Below, one piece after another: positions 11,081-21,964 of a DNA stretch of 64,000 nt. A program made the translations under genes and the position numbers. The notes beneath the pieces are model-generated. The model saw only the letters and a list, made by a program, of their open reading frames with translations. It had not been told where the DNA came from and ran no database searches. How positions within the stretch are numbered: position 1 is the first letter of the stretch; every line of letters starts with the position of its first letter. The DNA is taken from positions 38,332,302 through 38,396,301 of the forward strand of contig NC_088717.1 of NCBI RefSeq assembly GCF_963576615.1. The letters run 5' to 3'. The DNA comes from Watersipora subatra (Eukaryota; Bryozoa; Gymnolaemata; Cheilostomatida; Watersiporidae).

Positions 11081-13849
11081 GTGAGTGTCTGTTATCATTC
11101 TTCTGTTCAGTTATAACGATAGTTTTAGTAAGGAAAATCTGTTTCAACGAGGATCTTAACTCACGGCATTCAAGTCGCAATTCAACAAACCAGCATGCAT
11201 AATTAGTAAACTAAGACATTTTCACCGTTTTCACCTCTTTATCTATCCTTAGCACAATTGCAGGTTACAAACTAAATATGTAAATTTTATTAATAATATT
11301 CTTTGTGTTTGTTTTTCTTTTGAAAATTTTAAAAGCCATTTCAAAGCTCGTTGCTACCTATTTTTTTAGGTTTTGATTCCAAATGTGTTGTTTCAATTTT
11401 AATTGTGCCGTTACACTCCTATCTCCAAATTTTCCTAAAGGCGATAGCTAAATTTAAAAGTTACAGAAACAAAGTGCTCTTGTCCGCTTTACTGCTATGC
11501 ATTTCATTTGTACCATTATCAAGAAGTACCAGTATCGTCTATCAAAACTTTGAATACAATGAACTTCTGCTGCAACAGTAACCTTTTTATACGCACACGC
11601 ACGCACGCACACAACACACACTTTTACATAGTCATTGGTATTATTACGTTAACATATTTATGACTTTTATTTATTTTTCTCAGTTCATATTAATTGTATC
11701 AGTATCAAATCATTTTTCACTGTAATCATTATAGCAAAACAAACTATCTAGCAATTACAGTACTTGCTAAATATTTTCCATTTTATTTTATTTTTTCTCT
11801 CAATTTATTTGAACTGCTCCAAACACTTTTTTCATGAGACAAAAGTTAAAACTTAAGATAGTAAATGTTGTATAATTAAGTTAAATAAAAATAAATTGTT
11901 TGTGCAAAGGCTTTGTTATTATCCGAGCAACCCCAAGCATTCAACTAGTTTTATAATAAGGTGAGTTACAAATTTACCTTTTTCTAGAGTTGTGATCATC
12001 GCTTTAATATATCAGTATAATTCCAGTATTGGAGTTTTTTGGAGTTATCTTGACATATGTTATATCAAGTTGGTGAAGTGAAAAAAAGACTTGAAGTTTT
12101 GCTCTCAACCAAATCAAAACTAAAAGTGAACCTTGAGTATCATAACTATAAGAGGAGTAAAAACTATTAAAGATAAAAAGAGTGAAACAACTATTTGATA
12201 AAACTAGTACATATTTCATTAAATTGTAATTAGTTATAAAAATGATAACCCTTGCGCATCTTTTTTCCGGATTTGTCTTCTCACAGTAACTTTTGTATGA
12301 TCAAACTTTTTGCTTTTTTGTAGACTACCTTTTTTACAGAGCTGAGTACTATACACTGTAGATCAAACAAATGAGACAGAATATACATGTACCTTGGCTG
12401 AACAAAACTGCTAACATTCAGAATAAATCTCATATTGCTACAATAAATGAAGGAAAAGTGATTTAGTCTTATAAAAAGGCACACACCGAACTATGAAGCA
12501 AATATACTTATTATTATTGTACATATTTGAATCGTTTCCTAAGCTCAGAAGAGTATAGAGATGAGTTGATGCAAATAATGAGTTGTTTATAAGTCAATAG
12601 AAAGTTAAGAGCACTCCGTAAATAGTTTCAATTCTATGTATTCAAAGAGTAAGTTATCAAATATTTGAATGGAACTGGCCAAAACAAGCCAAGTTGTATA
12701 ATCATTGACACTTGTTGCTAAGTGCTTGCTCAATATAAACAAAACAAATGAATTCACAAATGATTGAATAAATAAATGAATAACCAAAGAGTTGAACAAT
12801 GAGCATGTCATCAAAGTAAATACTAAAAATAAAATAAAAGAAAGATACAGAAAATACATACTTATTATCCATGCATATTATTCATGCATATGGCAGTTGA
12901 TGAGCAAACAACAGTGAGCAATAGCTAACTCACTATAAAGTGGGTTGACCAATCATCAGCCAATAATCTCGTCGGCCTAATTCTATTTAAACCCTAGCTT
13001 GTTAGGATTGGTCAGAAACTAGGAGTTGTCTACTCGACAACTTACTTTACTTGACACCCTATTCTTGTGATTAGATTATTTGCTCACTTTAGTGCATTTG
13101 ACAGAATCAGAAAGTTCTTACACCGCATTAACGTTACCTAGTTTTACTGAGTTAATACTTTTGATTCAAAAATGAGTTAACCACCATCTGAATTTCTGTT
13201 TTAATTGGTTATTATGAGTATATAATTATGTTATATTTTACAAATACTGGGATGCTGCTTGTCATTACGATTCTCATATTGTAAAAGCATATTGTTTTCA
13301 ACTGTTTTAAACAGAATTGAGAATAAAATTAGTGTGTGTTTGTAACAACTCCAGACCTTTAATCAGTTGGTAACAATTTCAGAGTTTTCCTTTTTGATAC
13401 AAACATTAATTTAAATGGTAGTTGATTGGAGTATTTGACACATTTAGCTCTACTCCTTTAGGATCATTTCATGTATAGAAAAACAATCTTATATTTCAGG
13501 TAGTTGAATGGTTGAGACCATAATTACCATCATAACATCTGAGCTTAAAAGACCTCTAAGTATAACTATATTTTTATATATATATATATATATATCTTAA
13601 GCTCTAAAAGGCTAAATATAGCTACTAGCATGTCGGCAATCATTTGTTTGTATTTGGTTATAACATTTAATAGCCAATAATCAAGACATACATATAGCAT
13701 AACTCAAAACATACCAATTTTCAGTATATTTTTTAAAAAGTACGTGCAAATAGGCATCTTCATTGCTCTAAATAAGCTCATAGCACCCTGACTATAAAAC
13801 CTTAGCTAAAACCTATAGCTTCTTTTGCATCTCAAAATACTGTAAAGGC
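11081..13849. other. Non-coding, no gene seen
   Basis: AT-rich DNA. It contains a short (CACG)n run near 11595-11625, the dispersed repeat at 12600-12860 (partner of 9590-9860) and a (TA)n run at 13570-13595. ORFs of 60-85 codons lack motifs and codon character, and I do not support any as genes. Confidence 0.6.
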
Positions 13850-14430
13850 CTGGCCCCGGTAGCTGAGCCAGCCTTACTATCCTAACAAGCCGGTGCAGCC
13901 TGAACTCTGGGCCTTCCCCTCGTCGGCCTGCCTGACACACCTAGTGGTCCGATCAGTCCGCGGCTGTTGCCCAATCTCAGGCTCGCTTGGAACACTACAC
14001 AGCCTGCTCTCTGAGTCTCTATCTTGGATAGTCTAGGTCCCGGGCTAGCTTACTGTAGGGCCTGATCTCTAATGCTATCGCATCTCTGATCAGGTCCAGT
14101 TGTAGCGTAGCCCAACCCCTAGCCTTCCTTAGGTATCTCTCAGGCAGTTCTTATCCGAGGCCAGATCAGTTCTGGTAGAATGGTCCTGTCTGCCACCCAG
14201 GCAGGCATAAATGTGATCAGTCCGTGTGAAGGAATTTAGTCTATTTATTATATATAATCATGCATACATGTGTAACACAGCATCAAACCGTATCGAGCTC
14301 GGAGTAATTATCCCCATGAAGTGGCTTGCGCCTCTTCCTTATATATGAGTCTTTCTCCGCTCACTTACATAATAATTACATAACACCTAATTGTGTTGCG
14401 CCAGGCCTGTGTGGCAGGCCTAAATACGAA
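13850..14430 (-). mobile_element. GC-rich island, possible solo LTR
   Basis: This block is strikingly GC-rich against its AT-rich surroundings. On the minus strand it has a TATA-like CATATATAAGG (14336-14346) and, about 90 bases downstream, AATAAA (14244-14249), then a long GC-rich stretch, an order expected of an LTR. AGGCCTGGC near 13847 and GCCAGGCCT near 14400 form a short inverted pair. I could not find a clean TG...CA boundary or target duplication, so the call is tentative. A CpG-rich promoter of an unseen gene is the alternative. Confidence 0.35.
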
Positions 14431-14820
14431 GTGTTATATAATAGGATATAATAGAAAAGCACACATAGGGTTTTAATAATGAACACTGATATTTAAGGAT
14501 AAGAGCATAGCTAGTACATTTGTCCAGTCCTCCACAATACTACTGATTCTGGTTTTAATATCTGCTACTTGCATAACAAAACCAAGTGGCGTGTAGCAAT
14601 ATGTTAACGCATGCAGCTCACATGTCAAACAGTGAACTGCATCAAAAACAGGAAATAATATAAGTTAAATAAATGAAGCAGGAGCGATAAACATGGTAGT
14701 TAACTACTGTTGTACATGTAGAATCTACCACATAGGAAACATATGTTCATTTGCAAACCTTGCTACCAGTACCATAGGATTTATAGTAAATATGAGAATG
14801 GCTATTACAAAAATAATTTG

Positions 14821-14992
14821 AGCAATCTATGATGACGAGTTCCAAGTCAGCGAGAGCAATTGGTTACGTACTTTAGTCATTTACGTGTAAACTGTATCAC
14901 ATTACAGCTCAACTTTTCCTTATTGCAACATAGTCTAGTGTATCTCGGTACTACTGCTGAATGAGTTGGGTCGATGTCACAGCAATAAAACT
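14821..14992 (+). repeat. Dispersed repeat ending CAATAAAACTTTT, copy 2
   Basis: About 170 bases align in direct orientation with 37571-37735, sharing GAGCAATTGGTTAC, AACTGTATCACATTACAGCT and CTACTGCTGAATGAGTT. Bases 1-60 are an inverted fragment. Both full copies stop at an AATAAAACTTTT end, as a retroposed or LTR-derived sequence would. Confidence 0.65.
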
Positions 14993-15732
14993 TTTTTTTG
15001 ACTTGTTTTCCGTTTTCCATTTTTCGTCTTCCATTTTTCGTCTTCCGCCTTCCGCCTTCTGCTTTCCTCCTTCCGTCTGCTGTTTTCTTCTATGATCCTC
15101 AAACTGTTAGTAATGTGCTTTTATACAACAAGCTAATACTTTTTGTATTTAAAAAATACTATTAAAATGTTTTTAATAATTACCGCATTTAGCGTGCGAT
15201 GGATAATCTTTAAAATGAAAAAAAACCTTAAATTGATTGTGACAGATCTGTTTATAATGAGACATAAAAATGTGACTCTCAGTGACAGTTATGTGACGAG
15301 TTTGATAAAAAGGTTTAAAAGGGTCCTGACAAGTGATAAACAGCATGTTAATCAGTTAAAAGAGAAAATGCTGTTGTGGAGGATTGTTGACTTATTCCTC
15401 TGTCTTATGTGTACAGTAAAGCTTTGAAACAATATATGACTCTGTTAAAAATCTGTTCCAGTAATTGCAGTAAGTCTAGTAATCTAAAATGTTCTAAGCT
15501 TCACTTATAGGTGGCTGTGCATTACAACCATATTATAAACAAAGTTGCAAGCTATCAGATGGTAACACCACAATGTGTGATGATAATGGCTATTACGTAC
15601 CCGCAGTATAAAACTATTTTTGTTCTTATAAGAATAAAATAGCTCTTGCTAATAACCATGCTCTCCAGAAATTGTAACAATGTGATTAAATTTTGCCAAA
15701 CAAATTGAAAAAGGCACACGATTTGCACTTAT

Positions 15733-15770
<38 letters not shown>

Positions 15771-15859
15771 AGCAAAACATTGTCACATTTCCTTAATAAG
15801 CTCATAGCTTGGTATTTTTACCCATAATTTTTTCGCAATTTCATATAATATTTGTAGGC

Positions 15860-16060
15860 AATGAAGCAACAGCAGTAATTATGTTGCATGGTAGTTGCCT
15901 CAGCCTGATGTTATTAGTCGAGATATTTGTGATTACCCCCTTATGCTTGCATTCATTGATTGAGGCAGCAGTCCAACCACCCGCACCGCTTTATTTTTTG
16001 TCATTATGATGTCCTTTATAAGTTGATCATATATGGCTACATCTGGTTCATCAATAATGA
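15860..16060 (-). pseudogene. Broken duplicate of the GTPase-like exon
   Basis: On the minus strand this reads a diverged copy of part of the exon at 16802-17212 (VAIYDQLIKDIIMTK, then KAVRVVGLLPQS) followed by in-frame stops. It covers only the middle of that exon and has no intact start or end. It arose by local duplication about 1 kb away in the same orientation. Confidence 0.6.
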
Positions 16061-16801
16061 TTTGTTTAATAGTCAGTCAGTTATAAAAATATGACAAAGT
16101 GCTGCTAACAGAAATCAAATTTACTCAATCTATAAAAACTAACAAAAAAATTACAAAAAACCAAATGTGAAATTTTTTAGGTTTGTCATATCTTATGATA
16201 CTTTTCGTTGTTGCGCTTGTCTTATGTTGAGTCAGAATGAACCATTATCCTATTAGAAATTTAATTAATTTTATTTCTGCAATATTTCCATATCTGCAGT
16301 TTGCAGCTTTTATAGCAAAGGATCTATTATTGGAACCCGGTCAGTTCTAGTTTTAAAGGCTATTGCATGTAGGTTTTTATCCTCAGAGTATTTACAATTG
16401 TAGATAAAAGGAAAGGGTAAAAGTAATCAACTACTATATAAAATGATTTAGCCTGAGATTTTAAAAGGAAACCGGATGAAGTTTGGTCTGAGGAGTTAAA
16501 ATTTACAAATCAACTTTTTCAGATTTACTAATAAACATTATTAAAAGCCTGCTAAAATACATGTACATGTATGCGGGTGAGTATAGTTGAGGTAAAATGC
16601 TTTAAAGCATTAATTATAGTGTTACGAGTTGTCTACTCTAATGAATGTGTGCAAACAACTCTCAACTTCACAATTGATGTTATTTTGCTTTAATAAGCTA
16701 ATAAATGCTCCATCGGAAAATTGTTACGTAATAAAACCAAGAAATTTTGTATTTTCTTAAAAAAATAACATATAAAATAAGTCATTCGACAAACAATAAA
16801 A

Positions 16802-17212
16802 TTACAATATTGTACAAGTTTTGTATATTGGCTTCTTTTTAGTAGCAATATTTCGCTCCCTGATAAGTTCGGCTCCAATATCTCTGTAAAGAGCTTGCAT
16901 TTGTGTCTCACTTTCCATTTTGTTTATTAATGTTGAATGGTAGTTGCCCCAACCTGATGTCCTCAGTCTAGATCTTTTCGATTGCCGCCATATGTTTGCA
17001 GTCATTGTTTGAGGCAGCAGTCCAACCACTCGCACCGCTTTTCTTTTCGTCATTATGATGTCTTTTATAAATTGATCATATATGGCTACAGTCTTTGGCT
17101 TGCTTGGGTTGTATAGTATCAAATAAGCATCTGTTTGTGAGCATTTCTCCTTTAGATCTGCAAAACCTTCGGCCAACGAAAAGTTTAATATTATTCGCCA
17201 ACATCCTTCAAC
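16802..17212 (-). CDS. Possible Ras-like small GTPase, last coding exon with CAAX end
   Basis: The minus-strand frame is open from an acceptor (TACTTTTACAG|GTTGAAGG, exon start 17212, phase 0) to TAA at 16802, giving 136 residues. The TDAYLILYNPSKPKT segment, followed by FIKDI and VRVVG, matches the layout of Ras-family strand 4, helix 3 and strand 5. The chain ends KKKPIYKTCTIL: a basic patch plus CTIL, which fits a CAAX prenylation box (final Leu suggests geranylgeranylation). Against this, the NKxD guanine-specificity motif is replaced by GLLPQT, and the upstream G1-G3 exons were not found within the next 700 bases. A divergent or decaying GTPase, or chance resemblance, remain possible. 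Confidence 0.4.
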   Translation of the reverse strand, partial: VEGCWRIILNFSLAEGFADLKEKCSQTDAYLILYNPSKPKTVAIYDQFIKDIIMTKRKAVRVVGLLPQTMTANIWRQSKRSRLRTSGWGNYHSTLINKMESETQMQALYRDIGAELIRERNIATKKKPIYKTCTIL

Positions 17213-17919
17213 CTGTAAAAGTAGGAGTCATTCTATGCTAATAGATTTACTTTCCAGTCTAAAATACTGAGTTGATTGATTCTTTGTTATACACTTGATA
17301 TAGTAGCTGGTGAAAGTTGAAAAATTTTATTTTGTTGGTAGCTGCTTATTTTAAACTACATACAAACTAGTTTTATAGGTTTTCAAGCAATTTTGTGTCA
17401 TTGAAGATAAGTTCTGGTTACTAAACAACAAACAGGTAAAGAAAGTTTGATCATGCTTGCTTTAACTCCATAGTTAGCAGAAGTCTAACTATAATGCAAT
17501 GCTTTGTTGTTAAACAGAAGGTTTCATATATAATTTAACATTCTTCCAACAGTACAGTTTGGTTTTACAGAGCAAAAAGAGCAAAACTTTATTCTACTCG
17601 CAGTCCTGTTAATTTTCTTTCTCACTTTTTCTGTAAAGCTATCGCTGCCGTTGCAAAATTTTTGCTGTTTGTTAGACTCTCACATATCTGCAGGGTTGCA
17701 TCTAATGATCATATTATCATTTTGAAATATCAGGGCAAGCTGTTGACTGAAATCCAGGTCAAACCAATTTATACAAATTTGCAAATCTACAACCAGGTCT
17801 TTCTAAAGTCAAGGACAGCATTTTGCAATTTCACAATTTAAACTTCAATAAAGTATGGCGAAATTTTCATTGATTTCAATAAAAAAACGTCTTTTGGGTT
17901 TATACCAATACTCCCTTAA

Positions 17920-19115
17920 CCCTTTTGCAGGTGAGTTTTTGAGCCTATTTCTGATCGTCCTGGGTGAATTAATTTTTCAAAAAATGAAAATTTTGAAACT
18001 TTATTGAAATGATATTTTTTTGCTACACGATGGTTGTATGATAGGTTTGTATTATATAACAAGGAATTGTACAAACAGTTTTACACCCTTTGTGCCTATT
18101 TGAGCGATTTAAACTACCCTCACACATGTAAATTTTAAAAAAATTGAAAATTTTAATTGTTGTTGCGATAATGTTATATTGTTGAATAAAACATATTCTG
18201 TATTTATATTACAAATAAAGCATTTTACAAGTAGAACCACACTTTGTAATGCATTTGTCATTGCTAAGGTTTCTAATTACAGTCAAAACCCCATCATTAC
18301 TGATTGCATCTCCTCCACCATCCCTTGGCCCAACAACAGAAGCATCGTCATCACTAGACTCATCACTTATATCAAAGTCCATTAGATTGACATCAGAAAA
18401 ATTTGAGTCATTGTCCGAGTCATTAACTATAGAATCTGCCAAAACAAACTGGGCCCTTCGAGTTGATCTAGCAGGTCGTTGAGAAGATGAAGCCATGATT
18501 ATAAAATATTTTTGTGTTCACAAAAAATCAATGCTCGGATCTTACTAAGTAAAAAAGGCACAAAGAAAGGGCATCGACAACAATCGTAAAGCATAAAAAT
18601 CATTTCGGGGAAAAAGGCTTAGTATCTTACTTAGTAAAAAAACATAAAAAGGGCATTTGCTAACGATCGCCCAAAACAAGTTGAAGTAAAAAAATACATG
18701 TCTAAAATGTAGTTATTCAAGTCCTCACATGAGTTCTTTTACTTTAAAAGTATTTTTAATTAAATAGAAAAACAAACACAGACCAATAGCAAGTTCTTTT
18801 GTTCATATAAAAGCATAAAAATCGATTCGGGGAAAAAGGCTTCGTATCTTACTGAGTAAAAAGAAACATTGAAAGGACGTTTGATAACGATCGCCCAAAA
18901 CAAGTTGAAATAAAACGATACATGTCTAAAATGTAGTTATTCAAGTCGTCACAAGTGTTCTTTTACTTTATAAAGTATTTAATTGAATAGAAAAATGAAC
19001 ACAGACCAATAGTAAGTCTTAATACATAGTGCGTACGATATCGACATTAATGTCGCACTACGCACTAGAATCGCTATCGCAAAACGACATTAATGTCGTA
19101 TCACCTGCAAAAGGG
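17920..19115 (-). mobile_element. piggyBac-type element, internally deleted
   Basis: The terminal inverted repeats CCCTTTTGCAGGTGA and TCACCTGCAAAAGGG are flanked on both sides by TTAA (17916-17919, 19116-19119), the piggyBac target duplication. At 1196 bp the element is too short for a full transposase. Inside are the transposase start fragment (18209-18496), a tandem duplication of about 210 bp (18591-18800, 18813-19019) and two copies of the palindrome CGACATTAATGTCG near the right end. Confidence 0.85.
18209..18496 (-). pseudogene. N-terminal remnant of a piggyBac transposase
   Basis: The ORF (95 codons) begins MASSSQRPARSTRRAQFV and continues with an acidic Ser/Asp-rich stretch (DFDISDESSDDDASV), as is usual at the N-terminus of piggyBac transposases. 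It ends before any catalytic Asp could appear, so the DDD nuclease core is deleted. It lies wholly within the TTAA-bounded element. The element can move only if an intact relative supplies transposase. Confidence 0.65.
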
Positions 19116-19529
19116 TTAAAGATTGTTTGCAATTCTAACATGTGGATATTTCCCTTTTGCTGCTCATTGAGTGAAAACATATAATTAGCAAATAAAAATT
19201 TCACCCAACTTTCATGAACTAGCCCTTGAATATAACCACACCTGTTTGAACTTAGGCTACCTTAATGCCTGAATACATAGAATTCACTAATAAACACTTC
19301 ACCCATCTCTCCCTGGCCAGCACTGTTATATATTCCTACTTTTTAAGCCTAGGCTCCTTGATGTCTCAAACACAAAACATTTTTTGAAAGACAAAAATCC
19401 ATTTCATTTCCTCGTGTCAGTGTTGTTTGCATGGAACTCACTTTTCCAGTTAAGCGAAAAACTAAAAGAAAGGGACATTTGTTAGTTTATTGAATCTTTA
19501 CTACGGTCTTTACTATAGTTTTCACTATA

Positions 19530-19690
19530 GTCTTTACTATAATACTAGTCCTGTCTGTCCATCTTTACATCTGTCCAAAGCAATAATTTAAGGCTAGGAA
19601 AAAATATTGCTTTAAACATAATTTGATCTTATGAATTTTTGCTTGCTAGACCAACATTCTACCCACTGAACCAATGAACCACCTCATTGC
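19530..19690 (-). mobile_element. tRNA-derived SINE (minus strand)
   Basis: On the minus strand an A-box-like TGGTTCAGTGGGTAGAATG begins the element; the B box is decayed. It ends ACAGACAGGACTAGTATTATAGTAAAGA, matching the family 3' tail (TTATAGTAAAGA). Confidence 0.5.
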
Positions 19691-20483
19691 ATTTTTCAAT
19701 AATTATACAGTCTTTTACTAGATCTGACAATTCCTCACTGTGCAGTAGAGGTGGAACGAGACACGAGACGTCTCGAGTATCGACCTGTCTCGTCTCGTAT
19801 CGGTCTCGTCTCGACTTAACTATTGCCAAACTCGAGACAGGAAGTAGAACTAAAGCGCCTGCGCACGGTTGTTAAAACATGGCTTTTTGCGGTAGCAACA
19901 ACTCCATATATTGTAATGGATTGCGGGAAACTGCCTTTAAAGTTATACCCGGTCCGTTACTACCTGTTGCTACTGATTATGTTGGACACTGAGTCTAATC
20001 ATGTAGTCCGGACAACGGCCCTGTTATTTTTTAGTTCGGTTCTGTGTCGTTAAAACAGATACCGGGTCGTATCTAATTACTCTTCGGATAATCCAATTTA
20101 ATAAATAAGACTTGCGGGTAAAATGTCTGTATTTTATCGTATCGTGTCTAAACACCAACTGCCCTTCATAAAATTCGGGCCTCTTTTACGTATATACTAC
20201 CAATCGCGGGTAAAACTTGCCCGAACACGGAGAAACGAACGAAAGGCCGTGTCGACCATAGTCCGTGCTCGGTTAACAATGACGTTTTGTTAGCTCAATG
20301 TAAGAATATACATGTGCATGTATACAGTAATTAATATAATTTCATGAGTACAATTTAAATATAATTCACATACTACAGCTAATACACAAAGAAAACTTTA
20401 ATGAAACGATAAGAATGAAAGTGTTATCGTGTGTTCTTTTAGTTGCGGTATTTCTTTGTAGAGTGACGGCTATCGGTTTCATT

Positions 20484-21006
20484 TGTGATGGAAACCTGCA
20501 GTACCATCTCCTTTTTGGTTATTATCATTAGAGTTGTGTTCTCTTGTGTTATTTTATATAGTCACGCCCCTAGAGGAGGTTGGCCTTAGCCACCTCATTT
20601 GCATATTCTGTTATATTTAAGGCCGTGTTTATCGGCCTAGAAGTTGTTCAATACATGCTTTGCATTTGGACCCACACTCTTCTGTTACCTTGCGCAATAA
20701 CAGAATCACACTGAGCACTATTTACTCCAAGTCTCAGTCTACGGACTGTGCTTTGGGAGTAGAGTATAGAAACACTGTCGACCCCGGTCGACCTCAGGTC
20801 GACCTTGTCGAACGAGCATAATATCACTCAGGGAGCAATTCCCCGTGTAAGGTGGTTGTAGTAGACCGGTGGTGTAAGCCGACTGAGTCGCCTCCGCGTG
20901 TTGGTCAACGGGCAACACTTACACGGCCCCTGTGGAAGGTGAATGCAGACCGGTAGAGTAAGCCGACCCAGGTCGCCTCTACGTGTTGGTCGCTGGATCC
21001 AACACA
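20484..21006 (+). repeat. Gypsy-1 5' LTR
   Basis: It starts TGTGATGG and ends CCAACACA (TG...CA). It contains several GTCGACC-type motifs (about 20778-20812) and an internal direct repeat (about 20860-20913 and 20935-20990, sharing GTAAGCCGAC and CGTGTTGGTC). No base difference from the 3' LTR was found by eye. Confidence 0.95.
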
Positions 21007-21007
21007 C

Positions 21008-21030
21008 TGGTGGCAGCGGTGGGATTGAAC
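21008..21030 (+). promoter_or_regulatory. Gypsy-1 primer binding site (tRNA-Leu)
   Basis: TGGTGGCAGCGGTGGGAT, one base after the LTR, is complementary to the 3' end of metazoan tRNA-Leu (ATCCCACCGCTGCCA plus CCA); the match extends through TTGAAC into the T arm. Confidence 0.85.
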
Positions 21031-21067
21031 TGCGGTAATTAGGACTTATAAGACGAACCTAGTAACC

Positions 21068-21964
21068 ATGCCAAACAGCCGACGGAATGCTACCAGAGAT
21101 CTGGCTGAGGCAGAGTTACAGCAGGTCGACCAGATTGGTCAACTGACAGAGGCTATCACTAGAGCCTTACAGATACCCCGAGGGGGAGCCAACTTCAAGC
21201 CTCCGAAGTTCGATGGGAGTGAGGATGTAGAGCTATTCATCTCCCAGTTCGAAGAGGTCGCGGAAGCAAATGAGTGGAGTGAGAAGGCCACGCTCCTCCA
21301 CCTGCGGGAGACCCTGAAGGAAGGAGCCAGAGGATGCAGTCGAGGGGACTCACCTGCCTCCATCTTCTCGGCTTTACGCATGAAGTACGGGCTCTCCCCG
21401 AGAGAGGCTAGGAGTAAACTCCACCTAAAAAGAGAACCCAAGACGAGTCTCCAAGAACATGCCACAGAGATGGAGCGTCTGGTGAAAATAGCATACGCTG
21501 ACCTCCCAGAATCCTACCAGTCCAGTATGGCCTTGGATGCGTTTTCTCTGACACTGGGAAATACGCCCCTCCAACGCCACCTGTTAGCGATGAAGGCACA
21601 GAGCTTGGAGGAAGCAGTGCAGGCGGGGAACGAGTTCCTGCAAATCCAGCCCACTCTTCCTCGACCTGGTGCCCGACCCCTAATAATGACGGTGGAGGAG
21701 GAAGAAGTTACCCCCGCTACAGTCGCCCCCGTCCATTCGGAACCCCCATCAGCCACCTTGAACGACGTCCTGATGGCTATAAAGGGGTTAGCAGATGGAC
21801 TGAGGGAAGGGAAGCTGTTGGGACAACGGGGAGTGGACAAAAGGGGACCAAATTGTTGGGGTTGCGGCCAGGCAGGGCACATCCAACGCCGGTGCCCCCA
21901 AGCCCCCCAAGGACAACGGCCTCAAGTCACGAGGCCGGGAAACGGTTACCATCCACAGCAGTAG
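21068..21964 (+). CDS. gag: Gypsy-1 Gag (capsid-nucleocapsid)
   Basis: 298 residues. The central part (about 45-200, with FDGSEDVELFISQFEEVAE and a later FLQIQP) matches the capsid-like region of Gypsy Gag proteins. One zinc knuckle, C263-x2-C266-x4-H271-x4-C276, binds RNA in the nucleocapsid part. The ATG lies 31 bases after the primer site and is the first long-frame start. Gag assembles the cytoplasmic particle in which reverse transcription takes place. The stop (21962-21964) lies just beyond a -1 slippery site, so a fraction of ribosomes should continue into pol. Confidence 0.9.
   Translation: MPNSRRNATRDLAEAELQQVDQIGQLTEAITRALQIPRGGANFKPPKFDGSEDVELFISQFEEVAEANEWSEKATLLHLRETLKEGARGCSRGDSPASIFSALRMKYGLSPREARSKLHLKREPKTSLQEHATEMERLVKIAYADLPESYQSSMALDAFSLTLGNTPLQRHLLAMKAQSLEEAVQAGNEFLQIQPTLPRPGARPLIMTVEEEEVTPATVAPVHSEPPSATLNDVLMAIKGLADGLREGKLLGQRGVDKRGPNCWGCGQAGHIQRRCPQAPQGQRPQVTRPGNGYHPQQ

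Noticed and set aside
9590-12860. Two similar minus-strand ORFs (KYLTTSVN / KHLATSVN) as a gene pair
   Set aside because: Similarity is at the DNA level in a dispersed repeat; the frames are AT-driven and lack starts, splice sites or conserved protein features.
15143-15427. 94-codon ORF with basic character
   Set aside because: No motif, no promoter or splice context, strong AT bias; indistinguishable from chance.
21556-21562. Another GGGAAAT slippery heptamer in gag
   Set aside because: It is in frame, but shifting here would omit the zinc knuckle and read low-quality shadow sequence; the GGGAAAC site at 21937 with its hairpin is far better placed.
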